Below are positions 17,771 through 25,920 of a stretch of DNA of 64,000 bases, one piece after another. The position numbers and the translations under genes are program-made. The stretch covers positions 1 to 64,000 of the forward strand of contig JAFDYF010000106.1 in the NCBI GenBank assembly GCA_018267575.1. Reading direction: 5' to 3'. The number at the start of each line of letters is the position of its first letter. The first letter of the stretch is position 1. The notes beneath the pieces are model-generated. The model did no database searches and was not told where the DNA came from. It saw only the letters and a list, made by a program, of their open reading frames with translations. The DNA is from Bacteroidota bacterium (GTDB taxonomy: Bacteria; Bacteroidota; Bacteroidia; Chitinophagales; Chitinophagaceae).

Positions 17771-18214
17771 ATGGATGGGGAAATTTTTTATGGTGCCGCC
17801 TACAAAGGCTCCAAGCGCTTTTCACAAGACCAGGTAAGGACGGCCAATGCCACTGGCTTCACCGCAGCGGCCGACGATTATATGGAAAGGGGCATCGACC
17901 TGAACGAGCAATTGGTCCGCAACAAACCCGCTACCTTTTTCCTCCGGGTAAAAGGTGATGCCATGATTGGTGCGGGCATCTTCGATGGGGATATTGCCAT
18001 CGTGGACCGTTCCATTAAAGCGGATAGTGGCAAAATAGTGATTGCAACTTTAAATGGAGAAATGCTTATCAGAAGGTTTGAGAAAACATTCAATAAAATC
18101 CGGCTTGTTCCTGAAACCAATAAACTTTCGCCGATTGATATTGATATATCCGCTGCGGAATTTTCGGTTTGGGGCGTGGTAACATATACAATACATACAC
18201 CCGGTGCATTTTGA
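17771..18214 (+). CDS. UmuD-like protein lacking the Ser-Lys catalytic dyad
   Basis: The 147-residue protein aligns with UmuD over its full length: LNEQLVRNKPATFFLRVKGDAMIGAGIFDGDIAIVDR, then GKIVIATLNGEMLIRRF and a closing FSVWGVVTYTIH. In active UmuD/LexA proteases the nucleophile is the serine of GDSM and the base is a lysine in a GEFTVKR-type segment. Here these are alanine (codon GCC) and arginine (AGA). The usual Ala-Gly or Cys-Gly cleavage pair is replaced by Thr-Gly. It should therefore not cleave itself, although the beta-rich fold seems kept. It precedes umuC, with a transposase gene in between. Confidence 0.85.
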   Translation: MDGEIFYGAAYKGSKRFSQDQVRTANATGFTAAADDYMERGIDLNEQLVRNKPATFFLRVKGDAMIGAGIFDGDIAIVDRSIKADSGKIVIATLNGEMLIRRFEKTFNKIRLVPETNKLSPIDIDISAAEFSVWGVVTYTIHTPGAF

Positions 18215-18219
18215 TAACC

Positions 18220-18265
18220 CCGCCTTTACTAGCCCCGCCCTTAAGGGCGGAGCTAGTAAAGGCGG
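18220..18265. repeat. Left REP-like palindrome
   Basis: The two 23-bp arms begin CCGCCTTTACTAG and end CTAGTAAAGGCGG, and pair with a single mismatch around a central CTTAAG. The structure is GC-rich, unlike the surrounding DNA. It starts 6 bp beyond the umuD-like stop codon, so it could also act as a terminator that uncouples umuC. A further GGCGGAGCTAATGAGGG copy continues to about 18277. Confidence 0.85.
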
Positions 18266-18321
18266 AGCTAATGAGGGTGAAACAGTAAACCATATTTCAT
18301 CAACCAATAAATCCTCCTATT

Positions 18322-18771
18322 ATGCCATTGGTTAAAATTTGGATTCACGCAGTTTGGGCAACAAAAAATAGAGAACCGCTATTGACAAAAAAATTGCGTC
18401 CCCAACTATTTGCGCATATCCGTGAAAATGCAATGGGCAAAAATATCCACATTGATTTTATAAATGGGTTTATCGAACATGTGCATTGCTTGATATCATT
18501 GAACCCAGACCAGTCAATTGCCAAAACAATGCAACTCATCAAAGGGGAAAGTTCGTTTTGGATAAATAAAAACAAATTATGCCCCACAGCCTTTGAATGG
18601 CAAGATGAATATTTTGCCGCATCGGTTAGCGAATCAAAGTTGGATGTGGTGAGAAAATACATCCAGAACCAAGAAGCGCACCATAGCAAAAGAACATTCC
18701 AACAAGAATATGATGAATTTGCTTCAAAATTATTTTCAACAAACAAAGAACTGAATCAATCAAAAAAATGA
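18322..18771 (+). CDS. REP-associated/IS200-like Y1 transposase
   Basis: The 149-residue protein is of full length for a single-domain IS200/REP-type transposase. The HUH metal-binding motif is present as EHVHCLISL (about residue 55), and the candidate catalytic tyrosine lies in VRKYIQNQEAHH (about residue 115). The start IWIHAVWATKNREPLL matches the family. These enzymes cut and join single-stranded DNA at hairpins, which agrees with the palindromes on each side. No accessory TnpB gene is present. The gene appears intact. Confidence 0.9.
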   Translation: MPLVKIWIHAVWATKNREPLLTKKLRPQLFAHIRENAMGKNIHIDFINGFIEHVHCLISLNPDQSIAKTMQLIKGESSFWINKNKLCPTAFEWQDEYFAASVSESKLDVVRKYIQNQEAHHSKRTFQQEYDEFASKLFSTNKELNQSKK

Positions 18772-18784
18772 ACAATCCAAAAAC

Positions 18785-20158
18785 GTGAACCCTAAAACCC
18801 AAAACCATTCTATCACTAGCTCCGCCCATTCCAGCCTCACTAGCTCCGCCCTTCAGGGCGGAGGCAATGAGAATAAATTTTACGCCATCGTCGATTGTAA
18901 TAGTTTTTATTGTTCCTGCGAAAAGGTGTTCCGACCGGATTTATGGAATAAGCCAGTGGTGGTGTTGAGCAATAATGATGGCTGCATCATTTCGAGGAGC
19001 GATGAAGCAAAAAAGTTGGGGGTGGGTATGGCGGGCCCTTATTTCCAGGCAAAGCATATCATCGAAAAAAACAACGTGCATGTGTTTTCTTCCAATTATC
19101 ATTTGTATGGCGATATGAGCATGCGGGTGATGGACACATTGCGTTCGCTTGTGGGGGCCGACAATGTGGAAGTTTATTCGGTGGACGAAGCGTTTCTCAA
19201 TCTTGAGAAAATACCTTTTGAGCAAATAGAAAGTTTCGCTCATGAGCTAAGGGAAACCGTGGAAAGCTGGACAGGTATTTCTGTTTCAGTAGGCGTGGCA
19301 CCTTCTAAAACCTTGGCCAAGATTGCCAACCACATGGCCAAGAAAAACAAAAAAGAAACAAGTTGCGTGAAACTATTGATAACCGAAGAAGATATGATAA
19401 AAGCACTGAAGCAAACCAGGGTGGACGGCATTTGGGACGTGGGCAGCGCTTATGCCAACAAACTCATCAACTGGGGCATTACCAGTGCCTGGGAGCTGCG
19501 CAATATGCCCGAGGAATGGGCCCATGCTAATATGGGTGGCATAGTTGGCATCCGATTGATCAAAGAACTCAAGGGAGAGCCTTCGATCGTGATGAAAAAA
19601 GAATTGGAAATAAAAAAAATGATAGCCACCACACGTATGTTCGGCAGGCCTGTAACACAGTTGTCCGATCTAAAAGAAGCGATTGCCACCTACACCACCA
19701 GGGCTGCGGAAAAATTGAGAAGGCAACATTGTGCTGCCAAAACAATCAGCGTGTTCATCGTGCCGAAGGAAGATAGTCATACCACCTATTTCAGTCATGG
19801 GCCCACAAAAACCGCTTACACCAGTTTGCCATCAGCTACCTCCTTCACACAGGATCTGATAAAACCCGCCGTGGAATTGTTGGATGGTATTTTTGAAAAT
19901 GGAAGGATATACAAAAAAGCTGGTGTAATGCTGAGCGGATTGGTCCCTGACGAATCGGTACAAGCAAACCTTTTCGAAAAAGAACCCAAAGGGCTCCATC
20001 GGTTTTTGATGAGTGCTATCGACAATGTGAACTTCAGCATGCGGGATGATGTGGTGAAATTCTGTGCGGCCGGAGTGAACAAGGATTGGAAGATGCGACA
20101 AGAACTCCGGTCAAAAAGGCATAGCAGCAGGTGGGATGAGTTGAAGGAAGTGAGTTGA
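18785..20158 (+). CDS. umuC: Y-family DNA polymerase UmuC (translesion synthesis)
   Basis: UmuC is the catalytic part of DNA polymerase V. The catalytic palm is intact: FYAIVDCNSFYCSCE at the start, LSNNDGCIISRSDEAK, then VEVYSVDEAFLNL with the second acidic pair. The helix-hairpin-helix and little-finger regions follow, and the C-terminal end is family-typical. The start is a problem. No ATG is in frame before FYAIVD; the first usable codon is GTG at 18785, and the residues from there to FYAIVD are largely read from the REP-like words. Normal UmuC begins almost at FYAIVD, so the original start seems lost to the insertion. Confidence 0.9.
   Translation: MNPKTQNHSITSSAHSSLTSSALQGGGNENKFYAIVDCNSFYCSCEKVFRPDLWNKPVVVLSNNDGCIISRSDEAKKLGVGMAGPYFQAKHIIEKNNVHVFSSNYHLYGDMSMRVMDTLRSLVGADNVEVYSVDEAFLNLEKIPFEQIESFAHELRETVESWTGISVSVGVAPSKTLAKIANHMAKKNKKETSCVKLLITEEDMIKALKQTRVDGIWDVGSAYANKLINWGITSAWELRNMPEEWAHANMGGIVGIRLIKELKGEPSIVMKKELEIKKMIATTRMFGRPVTQLSDLKEAIATYTTRAAEKLRRQHCAAKTISVFIVPKEDSHTTYFSHGPTKTAYTSLPSATSFTQDLIKPAVELLDGIFENGRIYKKAGVMLSGLVPDESVQANLFEKEPKGLHRFLMSAIDNVNFSMRDDVVKFCAAGVNKDWKMRQELRSKRHSSRWDELKEVS
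18812..18865. repeat. Right REP-like word cluster
   Basis: CACTAGCTCCGCCC occurs twice (about 18814 and 18838). The second copy forms a stem with AGGGCGGAG around CTTCAG. The segment ends GGCAATGAG, similar to GCTAATGAG at the outer edge of the left cluster. It lies inside the open frame annotated as the start of umuC and encodes residues rich in Ser, Ala and Gly there. Confidence 0.75.
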
Positions 20159-20164
20159 GGGGAC

Positions 20165-20473
20165 GAGGGATTTGGAATTGGGAATTAGGAATTGGGTTGA
20201 GACGTTGAATAATTAATATGTTGATTAGTTTAAAAGTTTGTCGATATGATTTTTGGAACACGGATAAAACGGATGCAAACAACTGGAATACACACTGATC
20301 AAGATTCTTAAAAATTGTTCAGAACATGCGTTTAGCTTTAAGCGTTCTGCCTTCAGCTTTAAGCGTTGTCCCGTCGTATTCTTTGTGTCCGTTGTGTGAA
20401 ACAAAAGTTCAATAGAATATCTACCGTACAAGAGTGCGACGCAACGATGCTTTATCGGAGTTGGTAAAGCTGG
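20165..20473. repeat. Intergenic block of recurring sequence words
   Basis: The spacer between convergent umuC and glycosyltransferase genes holds GGAATTGGGAATTAGG words (about 20172-20197) and a GCGTTTAGCTTTAAGCGTT stretch (about 20328-20366). It also has a reverse-orientation TTTCACACAACGGACAC word (20364-20407) and a reverse copy of the 70-bp unit (20408-20473) with core at 20435-20450. The last two adjoin in the same relative order as at 17484-17620, but inverted. No gene was seen. Confidence 0.7.
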
Positions 20474-20539
20474 TATAATATTAATCTTGAAAAGGAAAAA
20501 GCAAAAGTCTTTTGTTCTTATTGTGAATCAAAAAAGTGA

Positions 20540-21355
20540 TCAAGGTCGTAATTTTTCAAAGAAAACCCTCTTGAAGCGTTTTCGGATTGCGGGCCAAAAT
20601 CCTCCATCAGCCTGTAAACGGCGATCGGTGGTCCAAGCAAAAGCATTTTTATTTACAACATGGTGTAATTTGCCAAAACCTGCATTGCGCAACTTCAACG
20701 CCATATAGCCATCTTCAATAGCACCAACAGGATGTGCAAAGGTCCCAATCGAAAGACCATTTTCCCTCTTATATCCCGAGGTAAAGCCATATACATTCAT
20801 GGCCTCGTCCCTTAGCTTTTTGTTAAAGAGCCTGGTAAAATCCGCAAAGTGTTCATAAAAAAAATAAGTAATTCTTCCTGTTTTACCAATGGGGATAAAA
20901 GCAAACTTCCCATAGGTTACCGCTATTTCTTTTCTTTCTAATGGCTCGGCCATCAATTGTGCCCAGTCTCTCGGATATATGGTATCGGCATCTGCATTCA
21001 AAATATATTTTCCTCGGGCTGCTTTTAAACCAGCGGTGCGGGCAGCAGCAATCCCCTTCTCCAATTCATTTACACAAGTAACCCCACTACCTCTAACGAT
21101 TTGCTCCGTTTTATCGGTGGAGTTGTTATTTACAACAATAATCTCGACCGAAAACTTGGTAATATTATTACTCAATGACAACAAGGTACGCAGTATATAT
21201 TCTTCTTCATTGTATGCTGGAATAACGATGGATACATCGGGCGGACCTTTCAATAAAGAAGCATAGGCTTTCTTAATCGCTTCTTGTTTTTCCACTACCG
21301 ATAAATCATTTTCCCAATACTGTTTGATATATGTTGGGATAAATATTGGCCTCAT
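20540..21355 (-). CDS. Family 2 glycosyltransferase
   Basis: The 271-residue protein has a GT-A fold signature near the N-terminus: VSIVIPAYNEEEYILRTLLSL, EIIVVNNNSTDKTEQIV, and the metal-binding ILNADADTIYP (a DxD). These enzymes transfer a sugar from a nucleotide donor to a lipid, glycan or protein. A short N-terminal extension (MRPIFIPTYIKQYWEND) precedes the domain. No long membrane segment is evident except a weak FIPIGKTGRITYFFYEHFADF patch. No other glycan genes adjoin it, so the pathway is not clear. Confidence 0.88.
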   Translation of the reverse strand: MRPIFIPTYIKQYWENDLSVVEKQEAIKKAYASLLKGPPDVSIVIPAYNEEEYILRTLLSLSNNITKFSVEIIVVNNNSTDKTEQIVRGSGVTCVNELEKGIAAARTAGLKAARGKYILNADADTIYPRDWAQLMAEPLERKEIAVTYGKFAFIPIGKTGRITYFFYEHFADFTRLFNKKLRDEAMNVYGFTSGYKRENGLSIGTFAHPVGAIEDGYMALKLRNAGFGKLHHVVNKNAFAWTTDRRLQADGGFWPAIRKRFKRVFFEKLRP

Positions 21356-21730
21356 AAATTAAAATTAATAGGGTTGATTAAACCTCGGCAATTCCTTCCT
21401 TTTTAGGGGTTCGCCCTACTCAAAAAAGAAACGCAATGTACCTAATTTTCGTATCTTAATTATAGTGAATAATAAAGCTTAATCCAGTCAACCAAAGCTG
21501 TTAAAAGGCCGTTAATACCCAATCCTTCTAGGAGCGATTTTACCCAATTGCCCGAATACATCCATAAAATAACCGCATGATTCAAAGGTGAAAATGGTTG
21601 AAGCTTTTTGAACCTATCCACAAGTAAATATATAATGCAAATCGTCAAAGCTAGAGACCTAAATTCTAATGCTTTTAGAATTAGTCCCACAAAACGAAAG
21701 CAATATCCAATAGCTGGTTGAAAACTATGG
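21356..21730. other. Spacer with only doubtful small open frames
   Basis: This stretch of about 375 bp lies between two minus-strand genes. A 76-codon minus-strand frame (21460-21690) with a hydrophobic N-terminal stretch starts at GTG and matches nothing I recognise. The sequence holds no strong repeat or hairpin. It probably carries the promoter of the glycosyltransferase. Confidence 0.35.
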
Positions 21731-22840
21731 TTATACCAGGTTCACCTTAGTTCCGGTTCTCGCCGCCAAATAAATAGCATCAATAATCTTAAGATCTTTC
21801 ACGGCTTCTTCACCGTCAACAGGCACTATGGGCTTTTTCCCTTTTAAGATAATACCAGCCATTTCATCCATTTGAACGGTTTGGTGGGTGATATGGGGCT
21901 GCGTCAATGGACCTTTATGTGTTCGCCCCTCAATGGGACCATAGCCTGTGGAAGGTTGTAGTTCAGCAAAACCATCCATACCATTTAAAAAGAAACGATC
22001 CAGATTGTTCATGTTATAGGTTGAGAGGCATGAGGCAACGGCTCCACTCGGAAAACCCATTTGAAATTGGATGGTTTCATCGACCCCTTCTTTAAACTTA
22101 TTGAGATCGGTCTTTGTTTCCTGAGCGGTTACCCAAATTGGTTCCTCCCCAACCATATAACGGGAACCATTAACCGAATAAATACCAATATCCATCATAG
22201 CGCCACCACCAGCAAGGGCCTTGTTCAAGCGCCATTGGGTCGGGTCGCCAATCACAAACCCAGATAACCCCTGAAAAAAACTAATCTTTCCAAATTCCCC
22301 TTCATTTCGCATCCGGATAATTTCGAGCGTTTTGGCCTCAAAATGCATTCGATAACCGACCAGTAGGTGCACATTGGCTTTCTTGCACGCATCTACCATT
22401 TCTTGTCCTTCCTTGGCGCTGATCCCCATCGGCTTTTCGCAAATCACCTGCTTGCCTGCGTTGGCCACTCTTATCACCTGATCGTGGTGGAGCGCATTTG
22501 GCGTGATCACATAAACCGCATCGATATCGGGGTTGTTCCGGACCTCATCAAAATTTTCATAGTTATAGCAGTTCTTTTCAGCAATCCCGTATTTCCGCTG
22601 CCAGTTTTTAATTTTAGAGGGAGTGCCGCTGATCAAACCAACCAATTTTGCCGATTTGCAATCCCTCATCGCTTCCGCAACCATGCTGGCATATCCTCCC
22701 AGCCCCATAATCGCCACACGAAGCACTTGCCCATTATGGTTCTGGAGGTTTTTGTTTCCCGATTTATGTTTAATAGACAAAATGGGCAAGGCTATGGAGG
22801 CAACCGCCATCTTTCTCAAAAAGTCGCGACGAGTATCCAT
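21731..22840 (-). CDS. Gfo/Idh/MocA family oxidoreductase, Tat-exported
   Basis: The 369-residue protein begins with a twin-arginine signal (MDTRRDFLRKMAVASIALPIL), so it should be folded with cofactor and exported to the periplasm. The NAD(P)-binding Rossmann fold follows (VAIMGLGGYASMVAEAM), then YVITPNALHHDQ, the EKPMG motif at about residue 138 (KQVICEKPMGISAKEG), and a C-terminal substrate domain with GGGAMMDIGIY. The family oxidises or reduces sugars and inositols. Exported members in Bacteroidota often work with 3-keto-sugar enzymes such as DUF1080 proteins, one of which lies at 6.3-7.3 kb. Confidence 0.9.
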   Translation of the reverse strand: MDTRRDFLRKMAVASIALPILSIKHKSGNKNLQNHNGQVLRVAIMGLGGYASMVAEAMRDCKSAKLVGLISGTPSKIKNWQRKYGIAEKNCYNYENFDEVRNNPDIDAVYVITPNALHHDQVIRVANAGKQVICEKPMGISAKEGQEMVDACKKANVHLLVGYRMHFEAKTLEIIRMRNEGEFGKISFFQGLSGFVIGDPTQWRLNKALAGGGAMMDIGIYSVNGSRYMVGEEPIWVTAQETKTDLNKFKEGVDETIQFQMGFPSGAVASCLSTYNMNNLDRFFLNGMDGFAELQPSTGYGPIEGRTHKGPLTQPHITHQTVQMDEMAGIILKGKKPIVPVDGEEAVKDLKIIDAIYLAARTGTKVNLV

Positions 22841-23162
22841 ATAAAAAATTTTAAGACGATTAAAACATGATATTAACCCAATAACTTATGGTAGTAAAAT
22901 AATACTGCCGATAATTTAAACCGGATCGGGGGCTTAAAAGTATTTATCCTATTCTATCCAATATTCGAATTAGATTAGTAACATAACCGTTGTAAATATA
23001 AACGAAACTAGGATGTTTTTGCCCCTCAGGTGACCATGATGACCTTGTTTAGGCAAAATTTAGCGCTAGCATCGAACAATACTATTTCCATTGATAGCGC
23101 TAATCAGTAATAACAAAGTAGGCGTATCCATTTGAAATGATAATAAAAAAGCATTAACGACA
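22841..23162. other. Upstream region with paired TAGCGCTA palindromes
   Basis: This spacer of about 320 bp precedes the Gfo/Idh gene on the minus strand and follows the GH3 stop. It contains two copies of the 8-bp palindrome TAGCGCTA at 23061-23068 and 23095-23102, with centres 34 bp apart. Each is extended to nine matching bases in mirror orientation. This could be an operator pair for a sugar-responsive repressor, but the link is only by position. No small gene was recognised. Confidence 0.35.
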
Positions 23163-25832
23163 TTACTTCGTCACCGTCAGTATCCCTTTTAATCTGATAT
23201 CTCTTGATGAAGCACCAATCATGATTTTAAAATCACCCGGCTCAACTACTTCTTTCAAGTTCTCATCCAACATACTCAATGCCGATGGCCCAACCAAAAA
23301 GGAAATTTGTTTTGTTTCACCCGGCATGAGATGCACCCGTTGAAAACCCTTTAACTCCATCACAGGTCTGGCCACCGAGGAAAGAAGATCGCGAATATAT
23401 AACTGAGTTACTTCATCGCCTTCCCTGCTGCCCCTATTTGTCAATTTAAATTTGACTATCACTGAATCATTGTTGGCAATATTATTTTTCGAAAATTGCA
23501 GATTGCTGTATTCAAATTTTGTATAGCTTAACCCATAGCCAAAAGGGAAAAGGGGAAGCCCACTCAAATTATTATAATCATCCCCGCGGCCAGTAGGTTT
23601 GTGATTATAGACCAAGGGCAACTGTGATTCCGACAAGGGAAAAGTGATGGGCAGCCTTCCCGCAGGGTTTGCATCACCAAACAAAATGGCAGCCACCGCT
23701 TTGCCACCCTCCTCGCCCGGATACCAAAGATCAACTATGCCTTGCGCATCATCGATCCAGTTGTTCATCACCACGGCACTACCACCAACTAATAATACCA
23801 CCAATGGTTTGCCAGTTGCTGCCACTCGCTTGATCAATTCTTCTTGTTTGCCTGGGAGGGTGAGCATGGCACGGTCGCGGAATTCGCCTTCTTCGATCCC
23901 TGCTACCACCAAGGCTATATCGGCCTGTTTAGCAGCTTCCACTGCCTCCTTTATTTTTTTCTCTGTTTCATCTGTAATACCTTGGTTCCAGATCAACTTG
24001 ATATGCGCATTGCCAACCGGCTCATAAAATTCAACCCGTATGTCATACTCTTTATTTTCCTCAAAAAAGAAATCCTGTAATAGGGTATGATAAGATTGCT
24101 TTGACCAATGATCGACCAATAATTTATTATTGATGTATAAACGATAGCCATCGTTCCCATCCAGCCCTATTTTAAAGTGACCAGTGAGGGGCGAACGCAA
24201 TTTGCCTGTCCACCGGACCGAATAAAAATCTAGGTCCACAGCGGGGTCTGGCGAAAAGAGTGTCCATTGAAAATTGATATCCCTGTCGGTACGGGTCAGA
24301 TTCGGCTTGCCCGCAAAACTGATATTGTTATAATATTCCCCTTTCAGACCTTGGACTGTTTTATTACCCTCATGATAGCTTAAATATTCATCGGGTATGG
24401 TGACCCATTCTTTCAGATACCTACCACAGCCAGGAGCATATGATACATTAATGGAATTGCCTGCTCTTTGTCTTATCCCATCCAGGATATTTATTTTTCC
24501 ATTGCCCGGGCCACTATAGCCACCTAACCTTGCTTCCACCGCATCAGTCCCAATCAAGGCAATGGATTTAACATGTTTGGAAAATGGCAGTATATCTTTT
24601 TCATTTTTCAATAGAACCATTGATTCCTTTGCAGCCTTTTCTGCGATTCCCTTATGTTCTTTAATGATTGACTGATCGATATTGTTTTCTTCTACATAGG
24701 GATGCTCAAACAAACCCAATTCAAATTTTGCCCGAAGTACCCGGGAAACGGCATCGTCAATTCTTTTTTTATCAATATCACCGTTCAGAAAAGGATCGAT
24801 AAACAATCGGTAATGGTCATACGCAGTTTGGAAAATCACATCCAGACCTGCAGTGATGGCCTGTTGCCCTGAGGTTGGATAATCCTTGGAAGTATAATGC
24901 AGCACATTGGCACCACCCACAGCACTGGCATCTGAAATCACAAAGCCTTTAAAGCCCCATTCCCTCTTTAGTTTTTTGGTCAACAACCAATCGTTTGCAG
25001 AACAAGGTTTGCCATCCAGTGAATTATAAGCCGTCATCATTGAGCGGGCACCTGCTTTTTCTATGGCTGCTTTAAAAGGCGGAAAATAAATCTCATCCAA
25101 AATCCGCTCATTAAAATGGATGGGATAACTGTCCCTCCCACCATCGCCCACATTGGCTATAAAATGCTTAGGGGTGGTAACAATATTCATCCTTTCAAAA
25201 GCACCCATAAAAGCAACTCCGATAGCTGAAGTAAGAAATGGGTCTTCGCCATAAGTCTCCTCGGTGCGCCCCCAGCGAACATCTGAAGCAATATTGATCA
25301 CGGGTGAAAGGATCTGGCGAATACCCCTTTGTCTCGCTTCCTCTGCAATCGCATGGGCCACTTGCTGCACCAATAAAGTATCCCAGGTGGCAGCAAGACC
25401 GATAGACTGTGGAAAAACGGTTGCCCCCTCACGTACCAAGCCATGTAAGGCTTCATCAAAAGCAATCATAGGTATGCCAAGCCTTGTTTTTTCAATAAAA
25501 TATTTTTGAATACTATTGATTTTCTTAGCCAACAACAATGCGTTTTCGCTAGTTCCATAATGAAGCATCTGCTGTGCTGCGCCGCCCCCCGAAGAGGCTG
25601 CACTCACCTGAAAACCGAAAATGCCGTTCTTGTATTTTTCTTCATCCCCCTTCCCTATTTCACCGGGGATCATGAACAGTTGCCAGAATTTTTCTTCAGG
25701 TGTCATTCTTGACAAGAGATCCTTCACTCTTTCCTCCACTGGTAGAGAGGCATTTTTATAGGGCAGCAAATTTTGGGCAGATATTGTTTTTGCAAAAAAG
25801 AAGACAGAAAAAAGAAGAATGATATTTTTCAT
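23163..25832 (-). CDS. Secreted glycoside hydrolase family 3 with PA14 domain
   Basis: This 889-residue exported enzyme has the signal peptide MKNIILLFSVFFFAKTISAQ. The GH3 barrel contains FQVSAASSGGG, GIPMIAFDEALHGL, ATWD and the nucleophile region GFKGFVISDASAVGG (Asp in ISD). The second domain follows, with a PA14 insertion at about residues 490-630 (GLKGEYYNNISFAGKP to IKLIWNQ). A fibronectin-III-like domain closes the protein. The architecture fits periplasmic beta-glucosidases and beta-xylosidases; the substrate is not resolved. Divergent from the sialidase-fold gene 88 bp away, suggesting shared regulation. Confidence 0.92.
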   Translation of the reverse strand: MKNIILLFSVFFFAKTISAQNLLPYKNASLPVEERVKDLLSRMTPEEKFWQLFMIPGEIGKGDEEKYKNGIFGFQVSAASSGGGAAQQMLHYGTSENALLLAKKINSIQKYFIEKTRLGIPMIAFDEALHGLVREGATVFPQSIGLAATWDTLLVQQVAHAIAEEARQRGIRQILSPVINIASDVRWGRTEETYGEDPFLTSAIGVAFMGAFERMNIVTTPKHFIANVGDGGRDSYPIHFNERILDEIYFPPFKAAIEKAGARSMMTAYNSLDGKPCSANDWLLTKKLKREWGFKGFVISDASAVGGANVLHYTSKDYPTSGQQAITAGLDVIFQTAYDHYRLFIDPFLNGDIDKKRIDDAVSRVLRAKFELGLFEHPYVEENNIDQSIIKEHKGIAEKAAKESMVLLKNEKDILPFSKHVKSIALIGTDAVEARLGGYSGPGNGKINILDGIRQRAGNSINVSYAPGCGRYLKEWVTIPDEYLSYHEGNKTVQGLKGEYYNNISFAGKPNLTRTDRDINFQWTLFSPDPAVDLDFYSVRWTGKLRSPLTGHFKIGLDGNDGYRLYINNKLLVDHWSKQSYHTLLQDFFFEENKEYDIRVEFYEPVGNAHIKLIWNQGITDETEKKIKEAVEAAKQADIALVVAGIEEGEFRDRAMLTLPGKQEELIKRVAATGKPLVVLLVGGSAVVMNNWIDDAQGIVDLWYPGEEGGKAVAAILFGDANPAGRLPITFPLSESQLPLVYNHKPTGRGDDYNNLSGLPLFPFGYGLSYTKFEYSNLQFSKNNIANNDSVIVKFKLTNRGSREGDEVTQLYIRDLLSSVARPVMELKGFQRVHLMPGETKQISFLVGPSALSMLDENLKEVVEPGDFKIMIGASSRDIRLKGILTVTK

Positions 25833-25920
25833 AAAAATGATTGCAATAGTGGGTCTGATGAAAAGAAAATAAAATGTAAAATAGTTAATTGTAAATTTAT
25901 TGCTTCTATAAATTTCTATT

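Larger units (their letters stand above)
18220..18865 (+). mobile_element. REP-like palindromes with a Y1 HUH transposase, inserted between umuD and umuC
   Basis: The unit consists of a left palindrome (18220-18265), the transposase gene (18322-18771) and a right cluster of related palindromic words (about 18812-18865). The shared word is CTAGCTCCGCCC, or its complement GGGCGGAGCTAG. It occupies the umuD-umuC junction, where the two genes are normally adjacent. Layout and single HUH gene match a REP-associated tyrosine transposase locus. The exact ends and any target preference cannot be fixed from one copy. Confidence 0.7.

Noticed and set aside
17771..18214. Call as LexA repressor
   Set aside because: No N-terminal helix-turn-helix domain is present and the length and neighbour (umuC) fit UmuD.
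21460..21690. 76-codon minus-strand frame
   Set aside because: It starts at GTG, has no family signature, and I see no promoter or conservation evidence; kept only as a note in the spacer entry.
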